DNA of 16,889 nucleotides, taken from NCBI GenBank assembly GCA_936941515.1, contig CAKZJI010000244.1:1-16889 (forward strand). The letters run 5' to 3'. Both the position numbers and the translations under genes were made by a program. A model generated the notes under the pieces. It was not told the origin of the DNA. It saw only the letters and a program-made list of their open reading frames with translations, and did not search any database. Shown here one piece after another: positions 15,403 to 16,889 of the stretch; the first letter of the stretch is position 1; every line of letters begins with the position of its first letter. Source of the stretch: an uncultured Propionibacteriaceae bacterium (GTDB lineage Bacteria; Actinomycetota; Actinomycetes; Propionibacteriales; Propionibacteriaceae).

Positions 15403-16889
15403 GTGCGCTCAAACCCTGGTACCCACGCGCCCCGCGACTACGGGGCGAAGAATCTGCTGGTCCTCGAAGGCCTGGAGGCGGTCCGCAAGAGGCCTGCCAT
15501 GTACATCGGCTCCACCGACACCCGTGGCCTCATGCACTGCCTGTGGGAGATCATCGACAACGCCGTCGATGAGGCGCTGTCCGGATTCGGTGACCTGATC
15601 CAGGTGACGCTGCACCATGACGGCTCAGTCGAGGTCGTCGATCGCGCCCGTGGGATACCGGTCGACAAGGAGCCCCGCACCGGCCTGAGCGGAGTCGAGG
15701 TGGTGTACACACGCCTCCACGCCGGAGGCAAGTTCGGCAACTCCACCTACAACGCCACTGGCGGCCTGCACGGCGTGGGCGCATCTGTGGTGAATGCGCT
15801 GAGCTCACGGCTCGACGTCGAGGTGGACCGGGAGGGCGCCACGTGGGCCATGAGCTTCCGGCGGGGAGTGCCTGGGGTCTTCGAGGGAGAGGGGCCGGAG
15901 GCCCCGTTCACCCCAGCGTCAGGGCTGCGCAAGATCGGCAAGGTGGCCAAGGCCCGCACCGGAACCCGCGTCAGGTACTGGAGCGACCGGCAGATATTCC
16001 TGGCGGATGCGGGACTGTCCATCAGCCAACTTCACGACCGTGCGCGTCAGACCTCCTTCCTGGTGCCCGGATTGCGCCTTGAGGTGACTGACGCCAGGGG
16101 AGAGATCCCCACCACCGAGACCTTCCATCACGAGGGGGGCATCGCGGAATTCGTGGATTTCCTGGCCCACGACGCACCTTTGACCGAGGTGCTGCGGCTA
16201 CGGGGGCATGACTCCTTCGTCGAGACAGTCCCCATGCTGGACGAGGCAGGGGCGATGACCGCCACCGATGTTGAACGGGACCTCGACATCGACATCGCCG
16301 TGCGCTGGGGGACTGGCTACGACACCCAGCTCCGGTCCTTTGTGAACATCATCGCCACGCCCAAGGGCGGCACCCATGTGACAGGCTTCGAGCGCGGCCT
16401 TAGCCGGGCATTCGTCAAATCACTTGACGGCACTCGCCTGCTCAAGACGGGAGAGGAAATCACCAGGGATGACTGCCTTGAGGGACTGACCGCCATCGTG
16501 ACCGTCCGGCTGGCTGAGCCCCAGTTCGAGGGCCAGACTAAGGAGGTCCTCGGAACACCGCCGGTGCAGAAGCTGGTGGCGCGGGTTGTCGAGGCAGAGC
16601 TGACGGAGTTTCTGACCAGTTCCAAGGCTGCCGTCAAGCAGGTGGCCCGCACCCTCATGGAGAAGGTCGTCAATGCCTCTCGGGCCCGGGTGCAGGCCAA
16701 GGCCCACCGCGAGAACCAGCGGCGGAAGAACGCCCTGGCCTCGTCTTCTCTGCCGCCGAAACTCAAAGACTGCCGCAGCGCGGACGGGGAGCTCAGCGAG
16801 CTGTTCATCGTGGAGGGCGACTCGGCGCTCGGGACTGCGAACACCGCACGGAATTCCGAGTTTCAGGCGCTGCTGCCCATCCGTGGCAA
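15403..16889 (+). CDS. parE: DNA topoisomerase IV subunit B (ParE type), 3'-truncated by window
   Basis: This is the ATPase subunit of a type IIA topoisomerase; with ParC it decatenates and relaxes chromosomes. 495 complete codons are visible. The GHKL ATPase domain shows VRKRPAMYIGS, WEIIDNAVDEAL (E49, N53), DRARGIP (80-86, where DxGxG is usual) and GGLHGVGASVVNALS. The transducer domain contains GGTHVTGFERGLSRAF, and EGQTKEVLGT follows. The TOPRIM domain begins ELFIVEGDSALG (E471). The EGDSALGTA and LLPIRG forms are typical of actinobacterial ParE, whereas GyrB normally has EGDSAGGSA; gyrB would also be expected near recF. GTG 15403 is the plausible start, leaderless. The gene continues past the window. 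Confidence 0.92.
   Translation, partial: MRSNPGTHAPRDYGAKNLLVLEGLEAVRKRPAMYIGSTDTRGLMHCLWEIIDNAVDEALSGFGDLIQVTLHHDGSVEVVDRARGIPVDKEPRTGLSGVEVVYTRLHAGGKFGNSTYNATGGLHGVGASVVNALSSRLDVEVDREGATWAMSFRRGVPGVFEGEGPEAPFTPASGLRKIGKVAKARTGTRVRYWSDRQIFLADAGLSISQLHDRARQTSFLVPGLRLEVTDARGEIPTTETFHHEGGIAEFVDFLAHDAPLTEVLRLRGHDSFVETVPMLDEAGAMTATDVERDLDIDIAVRWGTGYDTQLRSFVNIIATPKGGTHVTGFERGLSRAFVKSLDGTRLLKTGEEITRDDCLEGLTAIVTVRLAEPQFEGQTKEVLGTPPVQKLVARVVEAELTEFLTSSKAAVKQVARTLMEKVVNASRARVQAKAHRENQRRKNALASSSLPPKLKDCRSADGELSELFIVEGDSALGTANTARNSEFQALLPIRG

Noticed and set aside
15311..15412. N-terminal extension of the DUF7455 protein to 102 residues
   Set aside because: The upstream codons do not resemble the family and overlap the parE promoter and start. 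ATG 15310 has its own GGAAAGG.
15403..16889. Assignment of the topoisomerase gene as gyrB
   Set aside because: EGDSALGTA in the TOPRIM domain and the DUF7455 neighbour fit ParE; the usual dnaN/recF context of gyrB is absent.

Overview
The window reads as ordinary chromosomal DNA from a high-GC actinobacterium. GC-rich third codon positions, GTG starts and TAnnnT -10 boxes placed right against start codons all point that way. So does a set of families largely confined to this phylum: the Rv3235 family, DUF6912, DUF2505, DUF3107, DUF7455 and the AdnA/AdnB motor-nucleases. The gene set resembles the Mycobacterium tuberculosis Rv3201c-Rv3240c neighbourhood (adnB, adnA, a DUF3107 gene, an RhlE-type helicase, Rv3235, secA1) in rearranged form. 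A Propionibacteriaceae-type host is my guess from the protein sequences and is not proven. I see no mobile element, integrase, tRNA, rRNA, CRISPR array or phage gene.

Layout. (1) 1-3911: the 3' part of secA (cut by the window edge) runs toward an Rv3235-family gene. Divergent from that gene, across a 145-bp spacer holding three 21-bp-phased repeats, is a DUF6912 gene, which converges on a DUF2505 gene. (2) 3912-5943: a PHP phosphoesterase gene is followed by trpS. (3) 5937-8790, all on the minus strand: a cold-shock protein, a PP2C phosphatase, a DUF3107 protein and a DEAD-box RNA helicase. The 3' end of the helicase gene overlaps that of trpS. (4) 8887-15056: adnA and adnB, coupled by an ATGA overlap, encode the two subunits of the actinobacterial double-strand-break resection machine. 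(5) 15104-16889: a small DUF7455 zinc-binding protein gene, then, divergently, the 5' part of parE (cut by the window edge). Coding density is high and no stretch over 300 bases lacks a gene. The largest spacers are 2806-2950, 8791-8886 and 15311-15402.

The genes are housekeeping: protein export (SecA), tRNA charging (TrpS), RNA metabolism (DEAD-box helicase, Csp, PHP phosphoesterase), break repair (AdnAB), topology (ParE) and Ser/Thr dephosphorylation (PP2C). I did not find a convincing novel multi-gene system. The observations most worth following are small-scale. The DEAD-box helicase has no ATG/GTG/TTG upstream of its conserved Q motif and probably starts at CTG or ATC, just behind a strong leader hairpin. 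Three 21-bp-spaced TGRCAACAC repeats lie between the divergent Rv3235-family and DUF6912 genes. Five genes have a TAnnnT box 6-7 nt before the start codon and look leaderless. GC-rich hairpins sit at the convergent gene ends.
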